Below, one piece after another: positions 44,001-55,473 of a stretch of 64,000 nucleotides of DNA (the first letter of the stretch is position 1; each line of letters begins with the position of its first letter). The translations under genes and the position numbers were made by a program. Source of the stretch: Neelides folsomi (taxonomy: Eukaryota; Arthropoda; Collembola; Neelipleona; Neelidae); assembly GCA_034687125.1 (NCBI GenBank), contig JAQGBZ010000011.1, forward strand, positions 1 to 64,000. Direction: 5' to 3'. Below the pieces are notes generated by a model. It saw nothing but the letters and a program-made list of their open reading frames with translations. It searched no databases and was not told the origin of the DNA.

Positions 44001-47000
44001 ACAAGTTCAAAAGCTCTGGATTCTTCTAATATGACAACCCTTGAGGAAGAAAGTGTCGGGGAATAAAAGAGAGAATATTAAATAAATCCTGGTCTTAAAC
44101 CACAATTTACATCCTAATGCTTCCCCGTGTATAAATATCACCTAAGTGCTCCGAGAGCTAAATATCAAGTTAGCGAAAAAAGACCATTTTTCACAATTGT
44201 CTGGTTCCATTATAACTACTTAAGTCAAAGTATCTTTTACATAATATGTGTAGCCTTTGAGTCACCTCGGGAGTTGATCGAATAAACAGGGTCGTAAATC
44301 TCCTTGTGGAATGCATGTTAGGACACATTTGGGTCCATGAAGAGGGGAGAATCACTTTACGGGTTTTCGGAACCTACCCGACTTTCCTCCTCCCACCTTC
44401 CCCGCCAGGGATCTTGGATGAGGAATTATTATTAAGAGGGAGATGGAGACCGCCGTTTACTACTCCTCAGTCCCCAAAATTCCCCTCGTTAACTTCCTAT
44501 CATTTATTCCGAGATGAGATTGGGGAGATTTACTCGGTCTCATCTGCATATCCCATGTAGGAAAACATTTCCCCTGATTTCCTCCGCTCACGTTTAAGAC
44601 CTCAGTAAAATCTGAGCTAACAACGACGAGCCCAATTTAATCCTGGAATTTTTATTAGCAAACTCGGATCTTTATTTTCATGGACTCTCGTGTGGGTTTT
44701 CCCTCAGTTCTTCCTTTTCCTCTTCCTCATTCTCTCCGTCGGAGGAGTCACGGAGGTGCACAATTAGACATTACCTATATGTGTATGTAAGTAGTCCTTC
44801 CACAGGATCAAATTCAACTGTTTGCCCCTTTGAGACAAGTCCTCAATTTGAAAGGAAATTGTTAAGTAATGGCCATTTCGTATTCATGTGCGTGTCTATG
44901 GATGTGTGCATTTCCGTCTCTCGTTCCTTATTTAACACTTTGCTCCTCTCTCACACGAGAAGTTCTTTTTATCAATTGGTGACATAAGGAGCAGGGTGAG
45001 ACTCCTTGACTATTTTTACAGCTACTTACACTCACATGTACATACATGCATATGAGTACATGTACAGATATGTATGCATATCTTCCTTGGTCTTATTGAC
45101 GGTTCTCAGCATGAATCCTCTTGAGAGTCAATTGAGGACTCTTGAAGGTACAGAAGGAAGTGTATGAACCATAGTAGTGCAAATTGTACCTTAATTCCTA
45201 TATGTAAGACCCTGTATATTTACTAAACTATTATCTTTGTAGGTATTACACACATCTTGAGTTGACCATATGTTCCCCTCAGTTAGTGCCAATTTTACCA
45301 CGAAGGAATTCCTCATTCGCCGTTCCGCGGAAACTGAATCAACGAGGGTTTATAAAAACTCTCAACATTGTATGCTTCTCTCGTCTATGAACCCACTAAT
45401 AACATTTTTAAGACACGGAGGTTCCGTTAGGTTGATGGAGTCTTGAGGCTCTGCATAGAAACTCAGAACCTATTAACTTTATTGAATGTACAGTAGGACT
45501 CTCACACTTCACCTGCAATCCATATACTTCCGGACATTACGTCAACTTGTCTTTCAATGTTCAACCAGAACATACAAATAATACTTTGATGAATATACAA
45601 TTTGTGGAGGAGTATTCCAAAACCTCCACAACATTCATTCCCATTATATAACCCATGTTGTATGCAAATGGAAAACTGAAAAACGTTAAGTGATTTCACC
45701 TCAATTATGGTTCCTTGAATTGGAATTCTTTGTTTACGAGTTGATTCAAGAATAAATTTATATCTCTTCCTTTAAATAAACCCTCTATTCTTTCATTCCC
45801 TCAGAGCCAACAAATCCGTAATAGATAGCGGGCTCAGAACTTTGCGGCCTCAGAGTTAAGTGAAGATTCATCTCATCTGATTCATAGAGCCAAAAATGTT
45901 TTAAAATTAAAATTTATCATTCTCAAAACTCTTCTTCATGTTCCGCATTTAAAAACCAAATTTCGCTATTTATTGATCATTAAGTGTGGGAGATAAGAAA
46001 AGTGAAACAATATTAAATAATTGAGTAAAATAAAATTCTTTCCTAATATCAAAAATGCATTTATTGAATGATCCACTACATTGAGGAGATTGGTGGGATA
46101 TGAACTGGGAAAGGAATTTTGGCGTCGTTCTCATTTTCCGAATCATCAACGTTTGAAGTCTTGAAAGAGGAAAGTGATGGGATTTGGAAGTGGAAATAAA
46201 TAAAAAGACCAATTTTTCACCCGAGTCTTTTATAAACGAGAGGTTTAAGAGAAAGAGGTCATTAGATGACCATGAGGATGGTCCGAATGTGTGTAAGAAA
46301 TACAAAGGGCTAAAGGAGGTGACATATTCGGATGTCAACGGGAATGCACCCAGGATGGTGGGCAGAAGCTACGTGATTGGAATCCAAATTCAATCTCGGC
46401 CGACAAGACTTTTGGGGGAAAGAAGGGTGGGAAACACATTCACTTATTATGGTTCAAAGGTCTATATACATTATGTATTATTCGACCCTAGGGAGGACAG
46501 AATATATTACATTACACGTTTCTTGACTCGACAAGGGTTCGAATATGACGGTTTTTGGAACAATCCGTATTAATACCAAATATATTGGTAAATGTATTAC
46601 AGATACTTTCCTTGTGCGATTTATAAAAAAAGACAAAAATTCCATTGACTTGGTGTTAGTATTTTAAAGTTCTGTACAAATATATAAATAACATGATAAT
46701 GATAAAGAGCAACTTCAATAATATTGAAGTATTGATACATCGTCATACATCGGTGAAAGTATTGATATCGAAATTAATTTTGTGTTACCAGTTGTCTTCT
46801 AATATACATAAAATGTGGGGAGGATGGGGCTTCCTAAATATCCAATTTATTGTGTCTTGAATGTGAGATGTGGACTCATTGTTTGGAATGGAAAGAATAA
46901 TGAGTATCTGTAACCTGGATATTCCATAATAAAAACTACGCCTCCTCGAACCGGTCAATGACATTTGGGAATGAATACATATTATATATACCAGTGGGTT

Positions 47001-50000
47001 CCGCCCGATCCTTCTGAAGACCAGAGTTTGTAATGGGAATAATTTCCATAATTACATTCTATGAGAATCCACCCTCGGCTTCTCATATTCAAATCTCCTA
47101 TTAATATTTTTTTTCTCCGGCCTTGAAAGGATTCCTCGGGAAGGTTCGTAAGGGAAAACATCCCTAAAATTCCCATCCTTCCTCACAATTCCTCCTTGAT
47201 CAGAGAGGTGTAAAAAGTGGAAAGAAAAAATTCCCAATTTTCCTCCCAAACTCATTTTTATCAATTTTTGAGTGTTTGGATTGGAATTTGTAGGGCGACC
47301 TGAGATTCATTTTAGGATGAAGGAACATTTGATGATGATGAGGATCATATGCAGGTAATGCGAGGATTGTGGTGTTCTTAGGGAGTGGAAGTAAATCTGC
47401 AATGATGGCTCCTTCCTTCGATCCAATCTCTTTTAGTTTAACAAATGAAGATGAGGCAAATTCCTCCGCCATTACCGCAGATGGGAAAATGAGGGAGTGA
47501 AGAAGAGCAATTCAATTTCCTCCCCTCGGATGGAATCAGACTCAATCAGACTCAAATTGGAGACGGCGATCGACATTGTTGAACTGGCTCTCCGATCCAA
47601 CGACTTTTTACATTCATAAGCTCATAATCAACTTTTGTCCACTTGAAAAATGATTGGATGGCCGGTGTAAGATTTTGCTCATCATAAGGAATCCACCCGA
47701 GGTCCTTCAACTTCATTCTCGAAGGAGATGTTAATGAACTTGAGTTCGTTCCCTGCCTTTTTCTCCCCATTAAGGAGATGGAACACAGCGTGTTGGTTCG
47801 TTGGAGGTGGGCAAAGCTTGAGTAACCGGCTGTTCCAAGACATTCCCACCCTCAATCAACTCACCTCAACCTACTGTGTACGGACAACAATGTATACATC
47901 TTCAAAAATATCTCCCAACTCCAGGCACAATTTTTACATCTAATGAATTACATCTTTTTATATAATCGTCCATTGGCCTTTACAAGGATCCAAGTAGGAT
48001 AGAAAACAATTTCATGGTTAGGTATCATACAAAATACATATACATACCTATGAGATACATATACATACCTATAAGCTTCATATACAGACATATACTATTA
48101 TTATTATACGTAGAATACATGTAATAATAAGCAATCATCAAGATCGTGTCTATTTGTATTAAATGCAAATTTAGATGTTTGATAAGCCCATCAAGGAATC
48201 AAGATTCTCAGGAAAGATAAAATTTGGTAAATTCAAGGTTGATTATATGGATGGTTATCAAATGTGCGTAGTATTGGCATGCCAAATTTACAAGGTTTTT
48301 AGAAATGTTTTTAAGAACATGAAACGGTAATTAATAATAAATGAATTGAACGGATTCTTCAACAATTGTTTTGAAATTGATGTAAAGTGGAAAAGTAAAA
48401 CTTTTAAAAATCTGAATCTTAAACTAACATTTATTTTATGCCTATTTTCAATTAATATTTTATAAAATTTTACTTTGTTTGCAACAAAGAAATAATATGT
48501 ATGATAAATAAATCCATATGAGAAAAAAAGTAGAAAGATCCTTTTGAGAAATATTTGAATGAATTGTAAAGTCTGAGTTAAATTATCTGCAGGTATAAAA
48601 ACTTGAAGTGAATTGGAATGAAAGTTAACTTATATGGTATTTAATACAAAGAGTTCCTCTCTACACAAATGTCGACTTTAATGTGTTTTTCCTTCCTACT
48701 TCAATTCCCAGATCAAATGAACAATTTCTCGTTTTTCCTGTGTGTCATACGACCCCACCGAAGTTGAATTCTCTCAATATGCAATAGGAAACTCATTGAA
48801 GGGAAACATTATATTACGACGACCTTTTAGAGTTTCATTTAGACCCTTAAGTGTTTATTTCCCACTCTTAATGTTTCGAATTTTAAGAAAATTCTTTTAA
48901 ATAATTTGGGAGAACAATTGGAACCAGAGAGGTAATTGAAAGAAACGGGCTGGCATTGGGAAATGTTATAGGGTCAATCTGTTCATCTTTTTCTTCTTCC
49001 CGGGTTTCACTGAAACGTGGACGGGAGGAAAAGTACGTGAGAATAGGAATTGCTAAATATTTAAACACCTTGTCCTCTCATTTCTCTCCTTGTTGTGTCG
49101 TGAAGGGGCTCTCATGTCTGATTTGTATCACCCATAAATTCCCCCACCCCGACTCCAGAGCATTTGAGAGAAATGGCATTTTCCTATTCACCTCATAATC
49201 ATCCCAAATGAAAAATAATCCTTCCAAATTGTCTTGAGAAAATTTGTAAAGAATCTGAAATGGAATTTGGCTTACTGCGTATTTGTTCAGTTTATTTGCG
49301 AGGGGAGGAGTTGTGGGCCTCGAATGGGAATTTAAAATTATGTACAAGGAGTGAGATATTTCACTCACGGAGACGATTTACTTCTCAACGAAGGAGAATC
49401 CATTAATTAAACGGACGAGAGAACGAAGGTACCATAAAGACAGGAAGAACTCTGGGATTCATTAAAAAATGCAAGGTATGTTTAAAAATTGAAGGATGTC
49501 TGAGAGTAAGAAGGGTGAGACACTTGACACCCGGAATGTCTCATCAACGACAAACCCAACATAGACAATTCCAAGACGCTTTTTCTCACAATACTCCAGA
49601 AATCATTTGGAAATGGGCGGACAACGTGGAATTGGATATACTTAAATTATGCAATTGGATATACTATATGTGTACATACATACCTAATATATACATATAT
49701 GTATTTTAGTAATCTAATGCTAAACATTCCCATCCTATTATTATCATCTCTACTCAAATGTGCAGTGGTGGAATTTTGTGAGACTGAACTAATTAATGGA
49801 TTATCATTTTTTCATTTTAACTTCATATTCCTCCACTTCTTTCTAAAGTTCAGATATTATGGCATAAGGTGGAATTAGTAAATAGGGTTAAATATTTAAT
49901 GACTCAATTGGCCTTCCCCAACAATTCTTTTTCATATTTTATTTGGGATCATTTTAGATCTCATTTTCTCTCTAAAGTGATGTTGCTAAAAACTTCAAAA

Positions 50001-53000
50001 CATTAAGAGTGTGCATTTTAGATAATGGCTATTTATATATTATTCAAATAAATCCTCAGTGAACACATTTGAGCAAATTCTTATTATTGATTCTTTTATC
50101 TTTTAACTGTCAGTGTGATCCTTCTGTTTGAGCTCGTTGAAAAATATTTAAATATTCCTTGGAACAATGTATGCAGGAGTCTTTGGTATATTTAAGATGA
50201 TGAATATGTAATTAGGGAGGTTGAACCTTAAAGGACCATCTTGTAACAGATTACCATAAATTAGAGTAAAGTCATATACTAAAGTGCGCTCGTATATATT
50301 ATTATGTATATTGGTATATCCAAAGAGGTAAAAATTTTAATATACACTTACAGCATCCCGTTTTTTCACAGCTCAATGCTTTCGTTTCTTGCATTATGTT
50401 TATTTAAGTACTTATTCGCATGTGTGTTCTTGCCCTGACACTTCAAGTATTTGCATTTGGAAAAGTTTAAATGTAGCTTGATTCAAATGGTAAGGTTTGA
50501 AATAAAAGCGTGATGACAAAAATGCGAATGTTTCAATCAACCGAATGAAATAAATATCAAATATTTTTGTTAACTTTTAACATATGACGGTTGTAATAAC
50601 TGATTCAAAGACAATTTTTTTTAATGTTATCAAAACGCAAAGGATAACAAGTGGAAGAAAATATTAAGAAAGCGAAATTTTTTAAATTTAGAATTGAAAA
50701 AACCATAAAGCATTTGAAATTTGAATAAAGGAATTTTGAGGGTTCCATTAGTATAATGAAAGTTTTAATCATTGATTGGGTCGCCCTATACAGTACATTT
50801 TACTTATTACCTAGGTATACTATTACCTTATATTTTACTCTAAAAAATATCATTGGCTGTGAATCTATAATTTTCATACGTGGATTCCCCTTTATTATGA
50901 ATTTTGTCAAATTAATGATGAATTCTGAATTTGAATGAAAAATAGTTGTTAAATTGAAATTATTATTTTATGCAAATTATTATTTTATGTTGCAGGATGG
51001 AGAGAAACAATTCACATCTTTAAATACTTTTTTCTAACATGAAGGATTTGATTGTTTGATTAAGTGGGTTTGAGGGTTCTCCTTAAAAATTCAATCAACG
51101 GTTGGCGAAATGATCAATGCACAAAGAAGTTCATTTAAGGAAGGAACAAAGAAGTTCCTTGTGTTAAATGAAACTATATGGCACAAATAAAATACTACAT
51201 TTGGTAAAGTACCAAAGTTAGGATTATACGGAATACTTATAGTAGCATATGTATATGCAAATAGTATTCCTAATAAACATACCATACAGATACATATTAT
51301 ATCAGCAGGATCTTTTGAATTAAAAATGACACCTGTTTCATAAATTATAACAAATTTTATTAAGTTCAAATTCATCACATTAAAACATGATTTTTTCCAT
51401 TTGATCAAAATCATCAATTGTTAGCGGGTTTAAAGTAAATACAGAGAAATACTAAATATGTATATTGTATATCTATAGTATATATAAAATAGATCTACAT
51501 TTAAAGTGGTTTCGAATATGTATGAGGACATTGTAATTTGTTTGCACATTTAAATGCATAGATGTAGAAAGAGACAGAGTTTGAGATGGGTGAAAAGTGG
51601 GAATAGTCGAATGAGAAAATATTTGACAATTTTGACATTTGGGGAGAAAGGTTTGGGGATCTTCGTCGAGTGTCAGAGTCCATAGAAATAAAATATTCCT
51701 CGCTGACGGAATGGATTGGGAATGAGGTTGAAAGTGGGAACGTGTCACGTTCAGAAATATCTCAAGATCCGAGAATGTCTCACCCAAGGAAAAGGCTACA
51801 CACATCCCTTTGGACCTCTCTGTTTGACATGTGCCAGCCATTATGATAAAACCATATATGCTTCCATCATCATCATGCTCAAATTATGTGTTCAAAACAG
51901 AAAGCCAGTTTGTACATCTCCTTTTTAATCTCACGCTGTCTCGTCAACAAACTTAATAACCACCTTATATTCATAATATTTAAAATCCCATATATATATT
52001 CTCCATGGAATAATCTATATATCAACTTTTAGCAATGGGAAATTGAGATTTGAATCTTTTTTGAATAATTGCAAATAATTGGGGCTATAAAACTCAGTGT
52101 GGTATTATAATCAGGAATCAATGTCATGTAATGTGCTTACATAGGGTTAGATATTTGATACATGAACATATCACAATACATTATTATTATATAGGTAAAT
52201 ATTGCGTGCATATTCAAGTAATAGTCCAATTTATGTAATATATTTTTTATAAGAAAAATGTATGAATTAAATATTAGCTAATGAATTTAAATATTGTAAT
52301 TGGTGGGTATTGTTTTAATTTCCTCAATGGTTTCAATGGGCGAGTGATTGATTGTATTTATGAGGGCTTGTTTTTATTTCCACCTTGTTTTTCTGCCAGA
52401 ATAAAAGAATTGGATTGACTCGAGTTACAATATATTGTATAATCTTCGTGAAGTGGAAAGAAGTTCAATGCTCGATGGAGTAAAAAAATTCATTGGAGTG
52501 AGATTCGTAGACTGGCAAGAGGACAAGTTGAGGGGAAATGCATTTTGGCTCTTCTAATTTCGGAGTCGGGACGTTATTTGCATTTCACAGGGGCGGTTGA
52601 GGTGGGATGACATTGAACATCATTTTCATATCCAACGGACATCAACTTCCTCGCGTGATTCCTCATTTGAGAATATTCGGGAGTGTCGAAGGAGTCTTTT
52701 GTGTTTCACCCCTTTTGTTTCTCTAATTTTCAGACTTGCCTTTTTTCCTCCGACCATGGATAAAAATGCGCAGAAAAATGGTGGTGGTGGAGGAACGACT
52801 CCTCACTTTCAATCTCGCTCACCTTGTAGAGCACAGTGACCTCAGGAGAGAAGAATATTAAATTCCGCCTCGGGGAGTTCGGGCCTCTCTATTAGAACCT
52901 CTCTCCCCCTCCTTTAATCCAAACTCATCGGAGGTGAATTCGGGAACACACCGATTCCCTTCATCATTCATCACTCCGACCACCTCCGGCCGAAACGCTC

Positions 53001-54275
53001 TTTTGCCACAAAGGAATCTTAAGATCCACATCCCCCCAATGTATCAAACTCTTAATAAAACCATACCACCATACACTTAGTTAATACCGATTCCATGACA
53101 TATCAAAAAGTGTATTATTAAACATACACCTAGGATATATTAATACGGCTCGTATTAATACGGCTTGTATTAATATACTAGTAGTGGAGTATATTATGTA
53201 TTACATATAAAATATACTTTTACGTAGTTATATGCTTCGTAGCATTGGGCTGAAAGGGAAATTCATCAACAGGTTTACAGCGTTAAACGTCTCTCACAGC
53301 TGACTCTCGTCTTTTCCCCCTCACTAACTTCAAGAAGCGAATTTAATGTGTTGACTTTGAGCGAGTCGGGCGTATGAGATGTCCCTATTATAATGAACCT
53401 CATTCATTAGAAGATCTTAAGGTTGGGAGATGATACGCGACATTCTTCGCATACTTCCTCTCCATATCTCTCCCGCTCTGACGGTCTGAACATACAGAAT
53501 GGATGGCTAATGTGTTTGTCTATGCGTGTAGTGCACAGAGTTCCTCCTTGTGAGTGAGATTAAGGTGGCGGGAGAGATAGGGTGTAGAACAAGAGCTATA
53601 AGAAGTGGCAAGTTGAGGAAGATCCGAGGAGAATTGTGATCCTTATGACTTCTGACATATCCCATTATTCCTCCGAGTCAGGGGGAAATGAAGACGGACA
53701 GGGAGAAAAGAAGCCAAGTCTAAAACTGACTCCCAACTCGTCTCTTTTCCAAAGTGTGAAGGAACCTGCCCAAACCCTTTTTGTGAATTCATCATCCAGG
53801 ATGACTAAAGATCACCCGCCCTTTGACTTCAGGAATTAAAACTCTTCTTTTAAATCTCTTTTTAGGGGAAATTGCAGGATCTTTGAAGGTACTAAAAGGT
53901 ACTTAAAGTTAGTAAGTTTGAAGGTATTTAATAGTGTTTTTAAGCGACGTTTGAAGGTAGGTTTTAAAGATCGTTTGAAATGATGTTTAATTACTAGTTC
54001 AATTCCTAATTATATAAATAAATGGAACTGACCTCTTCGGCCACTTCTCTTGGCAAGTGTTTAATTTGCAAAACTCTTCCTCTGTGAAACTTCCTCCTGA
54101 GGTCTTCAATCCTCTTCTCGAGGGGATCACTGTGCACCTCGTCGACCCAAGATGCCCCGGTCGATGCCGTGGCCACCACACTTGAGGACCATAGGTTCTC
54201 GGAAATGAGTTCCCTGTCGTAGCACCCGAATGGTCTCGGGGAGGCGGAGAACGCGTCCGCCGGGCCTGCAGCCAT
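33120..54275 (-). CDS. RAVER1: Ribonucleoprotein PTB-binding protein Raver (892 aa, three RRMs, poly-Gln)
   Basis: Exons (minus strand): 54033-54275, 40937-41023, 40669-40861, 40342-40589, 39599-39781, 37385-37478, 35060-35529, 33120-34280; phases close to 893 codons. The ATG at 54275 follows an in-frame TAG. RRM1 starts RVLQIKHLPREVAEE; RRM2 has MLLCVGRLP and SKGYGFVEYV; RRM3 has KCLYVDRLPPNYRD and DWGLVEFLG. The region GKSALLPDPPAP...FQQLQSL matches the GKGLLPEP-type segment after the RRMs of vertebrate raver, and the tail (GQKRK, then HYADSYFKKKKK) matches its HYADSYLKRKR ending. Known role: nucleo-cytoplasmic partner of PTB and of vinculin/alpha-actinin, modulating splicing. Oddities: a Gln/His tract at residues ~676-712, intron 1 of 13 kb, and a mariner derivative in intron 7. 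Raver1 versus Raver2 is not resolved. Confidence 0.92.
33661..33772. repeat. CAG/CAA and CAT/CAC trinucleotide tract coding poly-Gln/His in Raver
   Basis: On the coding (minus) strand this is mixed CAG/CAA with CAC/CAT codons, giving three Gln runs (7, 7 and 17 residues) separated by His. The CAA interruptions are frequent, so it is not a pure CAG array. Antisense poly-Leu frames on the plus strand over this tract are artefacts. Confidence 0.9.
34431..35023. mobile_element. Mariner-type element derivative (593 bp) in Raver intron 7
   Basis: Long imperfect inverted repeats (over 100 bp) flank it: left TAATCCCTTAACCATATTTA, right its complement TAAATATGGTTAAGGAATTA. The middle (about 34673-34890, plus strand) keeps pieces of a mariner transposase C-terminus: a PASSSDLNPLD-like catalytic-site region, then KIWYQIEAKVNAKPNQTIE and RLKKCIEADG. 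Most of the transposase is missing and the rest contains stops, so it is inactive. It lies wholly inside the intron 34281-35059 and makes up three quarters of it. Confidence 0.85.
38033..38067. repeat. (TA)n microsatellite in a Raver intron
   Basis: A TA-dinucleotide run with one or two interruptions, inside the intron between the exons at 39599-39781 and 37385-37478. Confidence 0.8.
41561..41599. repeat. 13 bp tandem repeat, three copies
   Basis: GTATATTATTGTT occurs three times in a row, the last copy with one change (GTGTATTATTGTT). It lies in Raver intron 1. Confidence 0.85.
42838..42993. repeat. G+C-rich array of GGGAACGTTCCC palindromes
   Basis: The perfect 12 bp palindrome GGGAACGTTCCC and close variants (GGGAACGCTCCC, GGAACGTTCC, GGGAATATTCCC) recur 7-8 times in 156 bp. 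The central part is a direct 36 bp repeat (periods starting at 42862 and 42898) carrying CATCCGACACTCGG between palindromes. The block interrupts A+T-rich intron sequence sharply. Frames on both strands through it (42743-43039 and others) follow from the repeat and are not genes. Confidence 0.85.
46184..46573 (+). CDS. Unassigned coding-like open frame in Raver intron 1 (antisense)
   Basis: About 130 codons, open from just after a TGA at 46175-46177 to a TAA. There is no ATG near its start; the first in-frame ATG is around 46353. If real it is a terminal exon, though no strong acceptor was found (weak candidate GGATTTGGAAG). The product has a basic patch (FKRKRSLDD) and then a Tyr/Arg-rich, strand-like segment ending GFEYDGFWNNPY. 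Composition looks like protein rather than translated intron. I recognise no family. Confidence 0.3.
   Translation: MEVEINKKTNFSPESFINERFKRKRSLDDHEDGPNVCKKYKGLKEVTYSDVNGNAPRMVGRSYVIGIQIQSRPTRLLGERRVGNTFTYYGSKVYIHYVLFDPREDRIYYITRFLTRQGFEYDGFWNNPY
47290..47880 (-). other. Coding-like island on the minus strand in Raver intron 1
   Basis: Two ATG-initiated frames lie in tandem: 47552-47770 (MGRKRQGTNSSSL...; open upstream to about 47880) and 47200-47472 (MAEEFASSSFVKLKEIG..., coding-like to a possible donor near 47300). A second frame over 47690-47850 is also open (NQHAVFHLLNGEKKAG). I could not choose between frames or join them into one model, and recognise no family. It could be a small nested gene, alternative Raver exons, or chance in a less A+T-rich patch. 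Confidence 0.25.
52591..53839 (+). other. Two coding-like segments in Raver intron 1 (antisense)
   Basis: At 52591 a good acceptor (TTATTTGCATTTCACAG) opens a phase-0 frame (GRLRWDDIEHHFHIQRTS...) running to a stop at 52839. At 53645-53839 an ATG starts a 64-residue hydrophilic frame (MTSDISHYSSESGGNEDG...). They are open but unlinked: no phase-consistent join was found, and no family is recognised. The surrounding 52.5-54.5 kb is G+C-richer than the rest of the intron, which also lengthens chance frames. Confidence 0.2.
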
Positions 54276-54600
54276 TCCTCTCACACGCTACCGCCGACTC
54301 ACAGACACTACTGACGAAGTGAGCGAGAAGTGGCGGACCAGTTGGGTGGGAACCACCCGGTCCCCCGATGCTCCTCACGAGGCCTTTGCCACCAAAAACC
54401 ATACACACAACAATGAGACGGGTGAACCTTGGGCCGGGACGAACACCCCTAACCTGCCCTCAACGGAGGAGAAGTTCCATTGCCCCCTCTCATTAGTACC
54501 CTCCTTACCTCGTCCTCACGTCGTAAATCTCAGGTACACATTCCGCCAATATTTTCACCAGTCCCAACTCCTCAACTCGTCACACTTCCTCAATCTCTGA
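54276..54600 (-). promoter_or_regulatory. G+C-rich promoter/leader of Raver
   Basis: The G+C- and CpG-rich block that contains Raver exon 1 continues upstream to about 54560, then drops to A+T-rich sequence. The other long frames here (for example 54127-54408 on the minus strand and 54319-54600 on the plus strand) are shadows of this composition. No TATA box was seen. Confidence 0.45.
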
Positions 54601-54931
54601 TTCAAACACAATTAGAACACCAAGATCAATCAATTCCCGCATAAACACCTTCTGGTTTCATTGGCGGATCATCCATCCCACCATTCAATCCTACCATTCA
54701 TCCCTATTCTAACTCTTAACTCTAAATGTAGGTAGTTACTAAGTAGATAAACTCCATTTAATGACCATGCACTCGTAAACCTGTCCATTATATCTTGAGT
54801 GAAATATTCCATATGTAAGAATCCGGGAATAGTATGCTGGATATCTCAACTGAACAATATTAAGGAATAATTGTATATATGTATATTACTTGTATATAAA
54901 CATATTACTATATATATGCATATTATACTTG

Positions 54932-55473
54932 TACCTAGTCTAACACTAACTTTTGCACCACTTATTCAGATTTTACTGTTCCCCACGGCTTGTAAACCTA
55001 TAACTTGGCAAACATGTTCCGTAGACCTATCTAAACAACATATCAAAATTTGGTAACAGGCACTCGCGCCAAATTCAAATAAATTTAAAAAACGTCAGTT
55101 GAGCATATCCATATACATTACAATTATATTTAAATTTATATGAATTTGGCGTGAGTACCCGTTACCAAATTTAGATATGTTGTTTAGGAGTGCCTTACCA
55201 AAATGTCTGTCAAGCCCCAGGTTCGTAAGTCGTGGGGGTCATGACCCGTTAGTTAATATATAGATTTTATAATGGTGCGTGATTTTTTGAAAGATTGGAG
55301 GCAACGCTTTTTTGCGCTGCATTCGAGCTAAAGGAAATAATTTCAAATATCAATTTTTATTTTTACTTAGGAACCGATTGTCCATAAGCCATATAAATTT
55401 TAATGAAATTTAACGAGTATTTAAAAAGTTACGATCATTTTTCCATGTGCAAAAGTTAGTGTTAGACTAAGTA
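54932..55473. mobile_element. Foldback-type DNA element (542 bp), TA-flanked
   Basis: Outer ends match with one difference: TACCTAGTCTAACACTAACT (continuing TTTGCAC) at the left, and the complement of TACTTAGTCTAAC... at the right. The pairing continues inward: CTAAACAACATATC, TTTGGTAAC and GCGCCAAATTC at 55030-55076 mirror 55141-55188. So most of the left half pairs with the right half, except for extra sequence around 55220-55440 on the right. No transposase frame is present. It lies in the divergent intergenic region between Raver and the LRR gene. Confidence 0.8.

Larger units (their letters stand above)
41024..54032 (-). other. Raver intron 1 (13 kb)
   Basis: The donor (GAG then GTCAGTT at 54032) and acceptor (TATTTGCAG before 41023) join in phase 0 to complete RRM1. 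The intron is mostly A+T-rich. It holds a 13 bp tandem repeat (41561), a G+C-rich palindrome array (42838), coding-like islands at 46.2-47.9 kb and 52.6-53.8 kb, and repeats of TACGGCTYGTATTAA near 53145. No recognised transposon was found in it. Confidence 0.8.

Noticed and set aside
51091-51417. 108-codon minus-strand frame
   Set aside because: It has hydrophobic low-complexity composition typical of translated A+T-rich DNA and no splice or family support.
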